A DNA stretch of 64,000 bases, from NCBI RefSeq assembly GCF_019393635.1, contig NC_057863.1, forward strand, positions 642,355,306 through 642,419,305, read 5' to 3'. This stretch comes from Dromiciops gliroides. Its lineage: Eukaryota; Chordata; Mammalia; Microbiotheria; Microbiotheriidae. Numbering within the stretch: position 1 is the stretch's first letter; the number at the start of each line of letters is the position of its first letter. Both the position numbers and the translations under genes were made by a program. The notes below the pieces were generated by a model, which saw only the letters and a list, made by a program, of their open reading frames with translations, did no database searches and was not told where the DNA came from. This document shows positions 52,016 to 63,834 of the stretch, piece by piece.

Positions 52016-52261
52016 TCATAGCCCGCTTTGTTGCAGAACACTGCAGTTTTCATCATTACATTTCTCCAGTACTTTAAAATCCCAAAGTGCTACCTGTCCC
52101 CAAGCTGAGGGCTTTGATTCACAGGCAAATCTCTCTTCTCCAGTTCCATTCAACCGACTGTGGCCTACACAGAGATAGCCCTTCCCAAAACCCAGGGATG
52201 AAGGAAGGCCCAAGAGTAGAAGCAGAAGAAGAGGAAGGACTGACAGAAGCGTAACAGGCAT
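52016..52261 (-). CDS. Unassigned ORF with signal-peptide-like start
   Basis: An 81-codon frame inside FXYD3 intron 1, same strand. It starts MPVTLLSVLPLLLLLLLG, which reads as a textbook signal peptide (short n-region, Leu core, Ser/Gly cleavage region), and continues with a 57-residue part holding four Cys and two N-glycosylation sequons (NGT, NCS). A good acceptor (AACTTTCCAG) lies 6 bases before the ATG, so it could be reached from the FXYD3 first exon or promoter. I do not recognise the family. A donor-like CAG-GTAGCA in the middle means part of it could be spliced away. It may be chance: Leu-rich starts are common in CT-rich DNA. Confidence 0.25.
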   Translation of the reverse strand: MPVTLLSVLPLLLLLLLGLPSSLGFGKGYLCVGHSRLNGTGEERFACESKPSAWGQVALWDFKVLEKCNDENCSVLQQSGL

Positions 52262-52360
52262 AGGAAGCTGGAAAGTTTGAGCCGGGGTGAGGCAGAGCTG
52301 AGGCAGAGGGGACAGGATTAATAAATGGAGTTAGAGCTGTAGGGGGTTCCTGATGCTCAC

Positions 52361-52402
52361 CTGGACGGCAGGACAGAGCTGGAAAGGTGGAAAGCTCAGC
52401 TA
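52361..52402 (-). promoter_or_regulatory. FXYD3: FXYD3 non-coding first exon
   Basis: A strong donor (GTCCAG then GTGAGC) ends at 52361, and a TATA box lies about 30 bp upstream of 52402 on the same strand, giving a short untranslated exon of about 40 nt. It would splice to the acceptor CCCCACAG just upstream of the FXYD3 start codon. Confidence 0.55.
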
Positions 52403-52429
52403 CTACTGAGCTGGGCCTGACCCAGCCTC

Positions 52430-52438
52430 TTTATATAG
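52430..52438 (-). promoter_or_regulatory. TATA box, FXYD3 promoter
   Basis: CTATATAAAG on the minus strand, at the expected distance from the donor-terminated first exon at 52361. It is the only convincing TATA box I found in front of a gene in this window; FXYD7 has a GC-rich start instead. Confidence 0.6.
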
Positions 52439-53698
52439 AAAAGACACGCCCTGGGCAAATCCAGGCAGGTAGGGAACAGGTCTGACTCCCTGGGGCTCTA
52501 GCAGAGCTTTCTCCCCCCCCATCCCCCCCACACCCTTGCTCTTAAAGGGGCAGTTCAGCTTCTCTTCCCAGAAGGCCCCATCTGCCTTCCTTAACCCAAT
52601 CAGTCCCAGGCCCCCACAGAATGGGAAGATAAAGTTGGTTTCTCTATGCACACAATGAGGAGAAGAACTAGGGGGAATCCTTTCTGAGGACTTTAACCCT
52701 CTTTGTCTACCTAAAGCCCAGCCCAGAGGGGCCAGCACTAAAGAGGCCTGATAAACAGACCCTGAAGAAAGAAGCTGTAGGGCCTTTGCTAAGGTCACTA
52801 GGCCGAGGGGGAGGGGGGTCGAGATATTTGTGGAGAAGATACAAAGTAGAGTCTGGAGACCCCTTCTTGGTCCCTTTGGATGAGGGGCTGTGACCCTACC
52901 CAAGGGTACAGCATTAGGGCAGATGTAATGAAGAGGTCAAGGCACCCCCCATCCCTTTCCCCAGTAAACGTTCTGAATTGCTGGGATAGGCTTCCTGGGC
53001 CGTGAGAGGAGAGTGGAAACCGCAAGAAGGTGGAGACGGATGGCAGACGCCAAAATACCTGGATCTGGGAGCGGCCCAGGGTGGGTAAATTAAGGGCAAT
53101 AGGAAGAGGTGATATAAGGAAGCAAAGTGATTAATTAATGCTTATTCGCTGATTGTGGACTAAAGTTCTGTTCTCTCTCATTTCTCCTTCCTGCCCGTCA
53201 CATTTACTCCCCCTCTTCCCAACATTCTTCCAGACAGGGGTCCATATGGGACCCAGGATGGACTTGGCCTTTCCAGTTGGGGTAACCACCCCCCCTTAAG
53301 CTGCTCCTTCCCCACAGAGAGAGCTTTGTTTGGGGGCTGGACTGGGAACAAGGGGCTATTGAGTGGCTGGCAAAGGATTGGGGTCATAGGGAGGGGGCAG
53401 GGGCTGGCAAAGGAGATGCTTCTGTTCTTGCCCTGGTCACCATCTGGAGCCCGAGTGCCCCCACTCTGCTTCCTGGGGTGGGGCCAAGAGGACCACAGGC
53501 AGAGGAGAGCCAAGCGAGGGCATGGGTATGAGGGGAAAGGGGCTGGGGACAAGGGGCAGGGTGGAGAGGCCTTGGCACCTCTCAGAAGGTTAAGATGGTA
53601 ACAGAGAAAACTGAGGGAGGGAACAGTACCCGAATAGAGGGAGGTAAATGCTTAAAAATAACTCAGGGAGAGACAGGCCCTGTTACTTCTCAGCAAAG

Positions 53699-53699
<1 letters not shown>

Positions 53700-53788
<89 letters not shown>
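53700..53788. repeat. (GA)n microsatellite
   Basis: About 44 pure GA units in the spacer upstream of FXYD3. From 52440 to 54395 I see no other feature. Confidence 0.97.
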
Positions 53789-53791
<3 letters not shown>

Positions 53792-54395
53792 CTCCCCAGA
53801 GCCATCTGCTGTCTGCATGTGGTTTCTGCAAGGCATTTCTCAGTTCCTCTGAGCCAGACCCAACGGGCCAGGGCCATGAGCCCCATCTTGCTCTCTGCAG
53901 CACGGGGGTCCAGCCCCCCTACTTCTGGAGTCCAAGTGGGCTCTAGCAAATATCTTGGGCACCCAAGCTCTTGGAGAAGGGTGAAGGCTAGGCTTGACCT
54001 GGAAAGCCATGGGGGCTTAGTGGGGTGAGAAGATTCTGAGAGGCTGATCCTAAGTGTGTCAGATTCTCTTTACTTGTGACATGAAGGTCCCAGTCTCCCT
54101 GAAAAGTCCCCTGACACTCTTCTTTTCCCAGCAGCTACAACCCCCCCCCAAGGTGGCTCAGCCATGGCACAGCATTGCCCTCTGCTGGGGAAGACCCAGA
54201 AATGTGCCACCAGACTTATCTAGACACCACGGTAGGCGCTGCCTCCCAGGCCAAGGCAATTCAAATTGGTATGTATTTATGCACCAAATGGATACACAGC
54301 ATCTACAATGGGCAGAGCGCCATATGCAAAGACATCCCTGCTCTCTGCCCCAGGCTGTCAACTCTCCTAGTCCCTGTGGACCAGAACTATAATCT

Positions 54396-54530
54396 ATGAG
54401 GCAATTGGGGTTAAGTGACTTGCCCAGGGTCACACAGCTAGTAAGTGTTAAATGTCTGAGGCCGAATTTGAACTCAGGTCTTCCTGACTCCAGGGCCAGT
54501 GCTCTATCCGCTGTGCCACCTAGCTGCCCC
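54396..54530 (-). repeat. Young SINE
   Basis: Reverse copy ATGAGGCAATTGGGGTTAAG to GTGCCACCTAGCTGCCCC, with almost no T-tail left. Confidence 0.92.
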
Positions 54531-54716
54531 AATCAACAGGTCTTTAATGAATGCTTCTTGTGCTCACTGCCCTTGAAATCTATATTGGTTGAGTAATTTC
54601 ATACATTTTATTTTCCCAAATAGGCAACAAATCCCCCCTGAGCCCAAGTTGGATCTTTGTATTACCTCCAGCACAATCAGTCATAGTCAAGGTGGGGGGA
54701 AATATCTATTGAATAG

Positions 54717-54760
54717 ATGAATGAGTGAATGAATGAATGAATGAATGAATGAATGAATGA
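54717..54760. repeat. (GAAT)n microsatellite
   Basis: About ten GAAT units. Confidence 0.95.
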
Positions 54761-55587
54761 ACGTTGACAACTATGGGGAAAAATAGGAGTGAGAGAAATG
54801 CAAAAAGAGATGGTATATTGATGACTGTAGCCCTTTGGACTCTTGTCTCTCCCTCCCTCCCACTTCCCCCACCTTGAAAAAATGCTTAGGCCCCAGAGTT
54901 TGATCTTGGTTCAAGAGTGAAGTAGGAAGGAGAGCACCCAAAGATGTACTCAGCTTGTGAGTGCCTGGTGTTGCTTTTCTTCTCCTGTTTCCCACCCCAC
55001 CCCACCAAGCCTCTAGGAGCCAAAAGAATTGTCTGATCCACCGCTCTTCTCCCTTAGCCTTTGGGCCAGGGGCCAGATGTCTGGCTTAGGAGGATACTTG
55101 TGGTAGTGGTTTCATCATGACTGGGTTGAATTGTGGGAGAGGTCTGGGGGGATTTGTTGCTGGTTAGATGATGCCATTGGTTCTCCGTTTTCTGAGTTCT
55201 GGATGGACGAGGTTCAGATCTGGCCAGTGTGGTCCGTCTGGAGACAAACATGGCTGCTCCATGATCTCCACAGCAGCTCTGAAGCATCCTCAGGGCTCAG
55301 CTCCTAGTGAAGGAAGGGAAGGTGGGAGTCCACAGGGGAAGGAGCAAGCATTGTGGGATAGTGGCATGGGCCCCTGACTAAGAATCCCAAGATCCTGGAC
55401 CAGGTCTGCCACAAGCCAGACAGATCAGGGAACTTTCACCTATCAGATAGATAACAGCCTGCCTTCCTAACAGCTGGCGTGAAGGCCATCAGAAATAACT
55501 AATGCAAGGACCCTTTCAGGCTCCTTCTCCACAGACTGGTGGTTCCCTCTAAACAAGAAGCCACTGGCCTGGTTGGGGGGGCGGGGG

Positions 55588-55767
55588 CTAAGAGGCCAGG
55601 AGAACTTGCCTAGTGGGTTCTGTGGTGTCATCGGGGACTAGGAAAGCGCCAGGCTCTGGGGGTGTGGGGGGCATGGTATAGCTCGGGCCATCACTGGGTG
55701 CATAATAAAGACCTTTGAGGATAACAGGGACTGGATGCTTGAATTCCAGGAGAGATGGACAGATGTC
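55588..55767 (-). other. Probable terminal exon of the VWD gene with GC-type donor inside
   Basis: A 59-codon frame behind a good acceptor (GTCTAACAG), in phase with the preceding TIL exon. It begins DICPSLLEF, contains YYAPSDGPSY and PPTPPEP, and ends at a TAG. At 55610 the sequence AG then GCAAGT is a perfect GC-AG donor; splicing from there to the acceptor at 55303 would give a stop after two codons, so either way the protein ends here. I recognise no domain in the tail. Confidence 0.5.
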
Positions 55768-56389
55768 CTGTTAGACAGCCTGGCAACTGGGCAGAGTGGG
55801 ACAGAGGGTAAAGCACTGGATCCACACTGGAATCCCAGCTCTGTTACTTAATCGCCTTTGGGACCGGGATGAATCACTTAACCTCTTGGCCTCAGTCTTC
55901 CTCTCTCTAAAATGGGGGTGGTCCTTTCTAGCTCTAGAGATGTGATCTGTGGTCAGTGGTTCCAGTGGATAGGGAAGCCCAGTGCAGGGGCACTGAGCCG
56001 TCCCCTTTCCCCAAGACTACACGGGACAGGCAGGGGGGAAACTCACAAGGCAATGCCGACCTTGGTGGCTGCAGCTGTGCTCTGGGGCTGGGATGCAGCC
56101 GTATCCCCGAGGCTGGTGCCCGTCATCACAGACGCAGCCCTCGGCACACAGGAGCCCGCACTTTAGCTCAGAGCCAGGGCAGGAACGGTGGCGAGGGCAG
56201 GCACAGAGATCATAGTGGCTGTGCTGGGGACATCGAGGGGCTGTGGAGAGAGGAGAGCAGAGGAGAGGAGGGGAGTCAGAGAGGTTCCTGCCTTGTCCAT
56301 CACCATTAAGTAAGCACCTCAGTAGCCACAAGCAGAGCATCTGAGGTCTGAGAGAAGCCAGTGAAGGGCGAGTGCCCTTTCTCCCCTTG

Positions 56390-56423
<34 letters not shown>

Positions 56424-59400
56424 GGTGAGGCAATTGGGGTTAAGTGACTTGCCCAGGGTCACACAGCTAGTAAGTGTCAAGTGTCTGAGGCCGGATTTGA
56501 ACTCAGGTCCTCCTGAATCCAGGGCCAGTGCTCTATCCAATGCCCCACCTAGCTGCCCCCTCCCTTTGCTCTCTTGCCCTGAGGCAGTGACATAAACAGG
56601 CCCCCTGGAAATGCTCCTCTTCCCATGAAGCCCCAGAGACTTGGATAAACTCCTCCATTCTCTATCCCATCAGAATATCTGACTCTGCACTGGTTTGTTG
56701 CTTTCTAAGTGCCAAGGGTATTTCACAGCATGGCGGGCTATGGATTCTCTGGGTCTCTCCTCAACCCAAGTCCACACATCTGTATGTGGAGGATGCTCCA
56801 TTATTAGGATGAGTGGAACACGCCATGGCCTCAGAGTCAGTCAGAAGAGACCCTTGCTGGGTGTGTGACTGTGGGCAAATCATGTCAGCTCTCAATTTTG
56901 ATACCCTCATTGGTAAAGAGGGGACAAATTGCTTCCTCAAAGGGAGACATAATGATGTGGGGGGGTAGCCTTTAAACCATATAGCATGACATCGATTCCA
57001 TTTTGATCGAGAGGGAGGGCAGCGGTCTGACTGTTGGCCATCATCTTTGTGCTCTGGCTTGGGTCTGATATTGGGCCGAAAGACCTGAACCCCCAAAGGC
57101 ATAATATGGGAGGACCTGCCCACTCACCACAGAAGGAGGGGCTCCTCCAGGCCCCGATGGTGACGTTTGCTCGCTGACAGGCAGCAGCGTAAGTCTGAAT
57201 AGCTAGGCATAAGATGTGGCTGTTGCCCATGGAGAGGCATAGGTCATTGGCACAGGCAGAGGCAAAGGGCTCTGGGTCAATCTCCATGTGACAGGAGGAG
57301 AAGGGCCCCCGGGGGTCCTGGAGGATCCAACACTGGGCCTTGGCCGGCACAAGCTGTTCCGGTGCCACACATACCGGACAGCTATTGGCACAATTGTCTT
57401 TACAGTCATCCTCCGGCTTCCATTCAGAGGCAGAGGAAGTTACTGGGTCGCCCACTGGGGAACCTGTCTGCATCTGAAAGTCATCATGAGCATCCCCGTT
57501 GAAGTTGCCACATAGCCCGCAGGTGCGGCCCATGTAATCTGGGGGCAGAGTAAGGAAGAGGCTGTGGGCCAAGTCAGAGATGAGCACCAACCCAAAGTCT
57601 GTCTGCAGCGTTAAGTGTAGCCCATCCTGATACAGGAGAACAGCACCCATGTTGAGGCTCAGCGGGAGGGCGAACGTGACCCCGTTAACCTGGGAGAATG
57701 CAAAGTGGACAACTGGATAACCACAGTCTCTTTCCCCACCTGCCCAGTGCCTTCCCAGGTAGGAAGGGAGGATTGGGGAGGTCGGGGTGGGAAGTCACAG
57801 GGAACAGGATTCCAACTGCCCCCATCATGCAAGGGCAGGATTGCCGATGGTCAGGGGGCGCTAGACCAGGAATAATGAACAAATTAATAAGTAAACAATC
57901 CCTGGGCAGGGAGAGAGTTCACATAGATATTGAGCACACGCTGTAAACATACAATGTATGCATATTGGCATGTGTGTATACACATGAATATGCATGTATG
58001 TAATGTTACAAGAGGCAGCTGTGCCTCTGTGTTTCCCAAGCCCCAGTAATATGATTCGGGCTGAGGTGGGACTAAAGAGAAGGGAGCGGGGAAATGCAAA
58101 CCGCTCATCCCAGCTCTGATCAGTCCTGTATTCATGTTTCAGACAATAATCACTGACCCTGGTCTTGACCCTCTTCCCCTGAAGGGGAGACTAAGATGGG
58201 AAGCAGTGTCTGGCAGGGAGCCTGTAGCCCCTGAGGCCCTGGGTAATTTGAGGCAGGGTCCAATCAGTATCCTGCTTTCCCTCCCCTAATGGATGTCGCT
58301 CTGGACCATTTGGGAAAAGGGGTTTCCCGCCAAGATGAACTTACGTGGACCAGCCCTAGATTTTCCTCCTGAAGATGGATCTGGGTCCCATTGATCAGGA
58401 TAAGCACCTCTGAGATCACAGATATGGGGGTGCTTCGGGTATCCTTCTTCCGGACTTCCACTCTGAAGAAGGGCAGGGCTTCTAAGGATCCACAAAGCTC
58501 AGAGAAGACGTATTTGCAGGCACCCAGGAAATCCAAGGTTCTCTGATCAAAGGTCATGTACTGGAACTGTCCCAAAGTCTGGCAGGTGCTAGGGGCAAGC
58601 AGGTGGCATCCAAAGATACCCTTCAGGGTGCCACACCTCTCCCCTGGCGCACAAGAGGAGTGGGAACAGTGCACTTCATGGGTGGAGGCGTCACAGTGAC
58701 AGAAACGCCGGCAGCCCTCCCCTTCCCAGAAGGTCTCTCCGGCCAGGTAGTATCTGCCCTCTGAAGTGCAACCACACTGAGCTGGGGGCACACAGTCAGT
58801 GCCACTCAACACAAAGCCCGGATCACACTGGCAGCCTTCTTGACAAGGTGTCTGGCAGCTGGCAGTCAGGTTGGGCTCAGCACAAGAGTTGGGGCAAGAG
58901 GATCCACAGAGTTCATAGTGGCTGTGGGTAGGACAGGCCATCTCTGAAAGACAGATTGGGGGATAGGTTAGAAGGAAAGAGAGTGGGGCTTTGTGGAATC
59001 TACTTTCTTGGCAGGGAAGACAGAGGTAGAGAAAGTAGCATCAGAGGAGATGCAGGGCGAGGGCACGGAAGCATTAGGAGGGGACCTGGAACAGAGGGAA
59101 GATCGGAGGGCATCCTATGGGGCACCAAAATTGGTAGATTGCTAATGTTCTGGATGGATGAAAAGAATAACAAAGTAGCCATGTGAGGGTTTGCGTGAAT
59201 CATCCCCACCCCTGTACTGAAGAATGGCAGCATCACTTACAGAGACCTCGAAACCCTGGTGAGAGTACAGAAGAAGCAGACCAAGCAAGTCTTGATTTGA
59301 TGAGAAAAATAGCTCCCACTGCCAGGGAAAGTGGTCCAATGGAAGGCCTCTGACCTCACGGTACCCCTTGGTCCAGTGAGAGAATTATGACCTCTCCCTT

Positions 59401-62400
59401 CTGGGAGCCTTGGGTGCGATGGGATTTAGGAAGACTTTCTTTTTTGGGGGGTGGGCAATGGGAGTTAAGTGACTTGCCCAGGGTCACACAGCTAATAAGT
59501 GCCAAGTGTCTGAGGCCGGATTTGAACTCAGGTCCTCTTGAATCCAGGGCTGGTGCTTTATCCACTGCACCACCTAGCTGCCCCCAGGAAGACTTTCTAG
59601 AGGTAATTCTGATCTGGCTAAAGAGGCACTACCCAAGGATCGAGTCTGGCGACTCACCACATCCCACTTGATGCCTCCAGGGCTGGAGGGAGAGTCCATG
59701 CCATTGACACTGTTTGGAATAGCTTGCCAGCACTTCACATAGTATCTCTTGGGAACTCTCACTGGCACAGACATCCCGGATGCAGTTCTCCATGTGGATG
59801 TGGGCCTCAGTCACCTCGTGGCAAGCAGAGAATGGCCCGTCCTGGTCTTGAAGCAGTCCACAGGAAGCCGGGGACTGGTACTGGGCTTCTTTCTCTGGAG
59901 GGCACTGTGGGGCCAACCCCACTACAGAGCAGTGATTAGGGAATCCTGGCTCCCTCCAGCTGTCAGCAAATGTATCAGCATCGAGGATCAATGCACCATC
60001 AGGGCCCCGAAAGTCATCCTTAGGATTCCCATTGAAATCCCCAGCCAGACCACACAGGGAACCCGCATAAGTCTCAGGTACTGATACCCACAGGGAATGA
60101 GACTCATCAAAGGAAAGAGAGAGGCCAAAATCAAACCAGAGTACGGCCCCAGAGGGACTTGAAAAGGCGTGGAGTCTGCCACCAGCCAACACCAGAGGCA
60201 GATTCATCTGGGACCCGTTCACCTGGAAGGAATACACTCATGAGAATCACAGACCCCATTCAGGCCATGCTCCCTGTCCTGGTCACCTGGAATCTTCCTG
60301 CTAGGATTCCTAGTTATCTCTCTTCCTTCATCCTTCTAGATCTGTATCTGCCAGCAGTAGGGAGATAAAGGAATGGGAGCCTGTCTCTGGGAGAGCTGAT
60401 AGCCACACATGCTCCCTTCATGCCCTGCCTCTTCCTGCCTCTTTTCTGCCCCTCTGGGGCAATTCTCACTCTTCTTTCTTACCTTCTCTTGCCCTCTTCC
60501 CAGTATCTCCAAGACTGTGTACTCCCAACCTTTGGCTCATACTAAAGGTATTATCTCCTTCCCTTATAAGCAGTGATATCTATAAGGAAGAGGCAGCAAG
60601 GTGGCCCAGTGGATAGAACACTGGGCTTGGAATCAGGAAGACTCATCTTCCTGAGTTCAAATCCATCCTCAGACACTTACTAGCTGTGTGACCCTAGGCA
60701 AGTCACTCAACCCTCTTTGCTTCAATTTCCTTATCTGTAAAATGAGCTGGAGAAGGAAATGACAGTATATTTGCCCAGAAGACCCCAAATGGGGTTATGA
60801 AGAGTCAGACACAACTGAAACGATTCAACAACAACCCACTTGGACAAGAGCATTTATATAGTGCTTTGTGTATTATTTCCAAAATTGTCTGTTCTCATTT
60901 CCCCTGCAAGTAAGTCTTAGAAATGAAAATGGGAATCAGGAGTGAATTCAGAAGCAGTAGGGAATGAATGCCAAAGCACAAGTCGGGTTGCAAACACTGG
61001 CAGAAAAAAGTAACAAGGGCTCAGGCACCAAGGAAGAGTAGTGTCAGGGACCAGGCGTAGAGATGCTTCAGGATTTAATGAAAGGTGATCTCCCTGGGAA
61101 CCAAGGACAGAGAATCCCAGTGAAACTTACTGAGAAGGAGACCTGAAGCCCCAGGATACATCCTTAGAAGGCTGAGGGGGCCTTACCTTGGGAGCCACAG
61201 ATACCTGGGCTCCCTTTGCCCCAGGAAAAGTAAGTCTATTTCCTCTGCTCCTGCCCCATTCCCTGTTATCCCTCAGTGTCTCTGCTCCCATGGCTTGTCT
61301 CTGGCTAACTTTGGCCATCTCCTGAATAATATTTTTTTTCCTTCCATTACATGTAAAAACTATTTTTAACATTCATTTTTTTAAATTTTGAGTTCCAAAT
61401 TCTCTCCCTCCCCTCTCCTCAAGAGGGTTATCAATTCGATGTAAGTTATTCATATGTGATCATGCAAAACACACTTCAGCCATTCCTTGAAGGTGCTCCC
61501 CATCCTGGCAATGCACCTACAGGGGAGGAGAGGAGCCAGGTCTCCCTCCTTCCCACCTCGCTGTGGGCTCAGCTTCCCAGACCCTGCCACCTTTAGCCCT
61601 AGTGATTCCTTCTCTTTCCTCTTCTCTCTCTAGCTAACTGCAAACAGTCCTGCGTAGTCAGGGAGGCAGCTCTATTGTCCCAGAAGGTACTGGTCTTGGG
61701 GTGGAAAAACCTGGATTTTGGTTTCCTTTCCTGTGACTCTGGGCAAGGAATTTTGCCTCTGTGAGCCTTAGTTTGCCCATCTGTAGAATGGGTCATCTGT
61801 CCCTGAGGCATTGTTTTGGAGAAAGTGCTGTAAATGCTGAAACACTAAGTAGACAGTTGTTGATAATATTATACAGTAATAGTTGCATATGTGGATTGAT
61901 TATTCATGGTTCGTGAGTACCGCCCCCCCCCCCCCATATCCTTCTACCCTGCTGTTCTCCTTCCTTGTTCCTAATTCCTGGAGCTGATATGAGAAGTCTA
62001 AAGCCCTGGAATCAGGAGGATCTGAGTTCAAATCCAACCTCAGACACGTACTAGCTGTGTGACCCTGAGCAAGTCACTTAACCCCTATTGCCTCCAAAGA
62101 AAAAAAAAAGAAAAAAAGAGACTGTGCTCCTCATGCTGAAGACTTGGGAAGGCTCTTACCTGAACTGTCTTGTGTTGTCCAGCCAGAAGGGAGAACCTCT
62201 CTCCACCTATATCTACGTCCACCTGCTTGGCCCATGAGGCCACTATGGAGTGCTGGTGCTCAGCCCTTAGCCAGATGGCAAAGGGGGTGAGGTGGGTGTC
62301 ACAGGTTTGGACCAGGGCAACACGGCAGGCTCCCCGGAAGCTGAAGGTAACCCCATCAAAGGTCTGGACGTGGGGGTCCCCGTAGAGCCACATAGTCCCA

Positions 62401-63834
62401 TACTTGATGGGGTAACAGCCCCGCACTCCTCCACGTAGACGGCACACTTCTCTGGGCCCACAGGCATGGGGATGGCACTCCATGGCCAGGCCTGGACCCT
62501 GACAGGTGCACTTCTGGCTACAAGTGTCCGTGAGTAGCACCTCAGCCCCTAAGGGATAGTATTGTCCATTCAGGACACATCCACAATGATTCCGGGGGAC
62601 ACAGATTCCATTCTCCAGAACATAGCCCTCCTGGCAAAAACAGCCTGCAGTGCATGGACGGGTACAAGTGACACTGGTATTGAGGTTGGCACAGGTGACT
62701 TGGCAAGGGGAGCCACAGAAGTCATAGTAGCTATTGGGTGGGCAAGCAACATCTAGTGGGAAGAGGAGAAAGGTAAAGAAATAATTGGGGGGTGGGATAG
62801 AGCTTCCCACCCCCTCTTCCCTCCCCAAGAAGCAACTATAGCCACATGTGCTCAGAACAGAGATATAAGGGGAGAGGCTGGAGGTTAGGGAGACAGTGAG
62901 GGCTGGACTTAGGGGTTAGAAGTTGGCGTGTTAGCAGTAAAATTGGGGCCGAATTCAGAAGCAGTATCATATAAAGTTAGGGCAGCTCGGTGGCACAGTG
63001 TATAGAGCGCCAACCCTGGAGTGCCAAATCCAGCCTCGGATGTTTCCTAGCTGTGTGACCCTGGGCAAGTCACTTTACCCTTTCTGCCTCAGTTTCCTCA
63101 TCTGTCAAATGAGTTGGAGAAGGAAATGGCAAAGCACTCCAGGATCTCTGCCAAGAAAACCCCAAACAGAGCAGGAAGAGTCAGAGGTGACTGACTGAAC
63201 AATTATATAATGTTAGAGCTATGAGTGACCTTAGAAACCCCCTAGGCCAGAGGTTAAGTGACTTGGAGTGGAAGACAGGCTGAGCCTTAAAAGAAATGAA
63301 AAAGGACTAGAGTGAGTTGGTGATGGGATGAGGCATAGAGTTAGGGATAAAATTAGGGGGAATTGGGGCAGCCGGGTGGTGCAGTGGATGAGGCACTGGC
63401 CCTGGATTCAGGAGGACCTGAGTTTAAATCCGACCTCAGATACTTGATACTTACTAGTTGTGTGACCCTGGGCAAGTCACTTAACCCTCATTGCCCCTCA
63501 AAAAAATTAGGGGGAATTTTTAGTCTGGGGGTAGAGGGTTTTGGGGGGGGGCAGGGAGTGATCCTTACTGCATCCTATGCCTGCTCTCCAGTCAGGCAGT
63601 CTCACCCTGTGCAGGGCACAGAGCTCAGCGTAGGCCTCCAGGGCAGCGCACAGCATCCGATTGCCTGTCCCATATTGACATAGGTCATATACGCAGGACT
63701 GGACGTAGGGGTCAGGCTTCTCGTGCCAGTGACACTCAGCAAAGGGGCCTGAGCGGTTGGAGAGGGTGGCGCAGAGCCGCTCCACCCTGTGCCTGTCATG
63801 ACACAACTCAGTTCCGGTGAAGTCCTTCCGGCAG
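55588..63834 (-). CDS. FCGBP/zonadhesin-like VWD-C8-TIL protein, 3' part (5' end beyond window)
   Basis: Partial gene for a large secreted, mucus- or matrix-type protein. Exons: 63834-63569 (C8 domain, WRAGIGC end), 62752-62160 (TIL module CPPNSYYDFCGSPCQ, VWC-like E' segment, first half of a VWD with GDPHVQTFDG), 60222-59658 (VWD second half with CGLAGDFNGNPKDDF, then C8), 58943-58345 (TIL CPTHSHYELCG, E', VWD start), 57689-57128 (VWD second half with CGLCGNFNGDAHDDF, C8), 56240-56047 (TIL CPQHSHYDLC) and probably 55767-55588 (Pro-rich tail, stop TAG). Phases alternate 1 and 0 in step with the modules and the sum gives 985 aa in frame. The two-exons-per-module plan and the sequence are closest, from memory, to IgGFc-binding protein; zonadhesin and alpha-tectorin are alternatives. 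No transmembrane segment is seen at the C-terminus, so secretion is inferred. Confidence 0.82.
56392..56416. repeat. (CT)n tract at a SINE tail
   Basis: Short CT run leading into the SINE at 56417. Confidence 0.9.
56417..56559 (-). repeat. Young SINE
   Basis: Reverse copy in the VWD gene intron, TTTGGTGAGGCAATTGG to CCCCACCTAGCTGCCCC. Confidence 0.93.
59441..59585 (-). repeat. Young SINE with target-site duplication
   Basis: Reverse copy bracketed by AGGAAGACTTTCT at 59428-59440 and 59586-59598; ends about 60 bases from a VWD exon. Confidence 0.94.
60590..60838 (+). repeat. Older long SINE, nearly full length
   Basis: GAGGCAGCAAGGTGGCCCAG through GACCCCAAATGGGGTTATG to CAGACACAACTGAAACG. 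Confidence 0.9.
61320..61495 (-). repeat. LINE-like repeat, 3' end
   Basis: CATTACATGTAAAAACTATT, TTTTGAGTTCCAAATTCTCT: reverse copy of the family at 1360. Confidence 0.6.
61685..61860 (+). repeat. MIR-type fragment
   Basis: TGGGCAAGGAATTTTGCCTC, TGAGCCTTAGTTTGCCCATC in MIR order. Confidence 0.45.
62003..62122 (+). repeat. Young SINE, head truncated
   Basis: AGCCCTGGAATCAGGAGGAT to TTGCCTCC plus A-tail; its tail lies about 40 bases from the end of the VWD exon at 62160. Confidence 0.9.
62978..63210 (+). repeat. Older long SINE, nearly full length
   Basis: AGGGCAGCTCGGTGGCACAG through GCCAAGAAAACCCCAAAC to GTGACTGACTGAAC. Confidence 0.88.
63365..63507 (+). repeat. Young SINE with target-site duplication
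   Basis: Full copy flanked by AAAATTAGGGGGAATT on both sides; about 60 bases from the VWD C8 exon. Confidence 0.94.
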
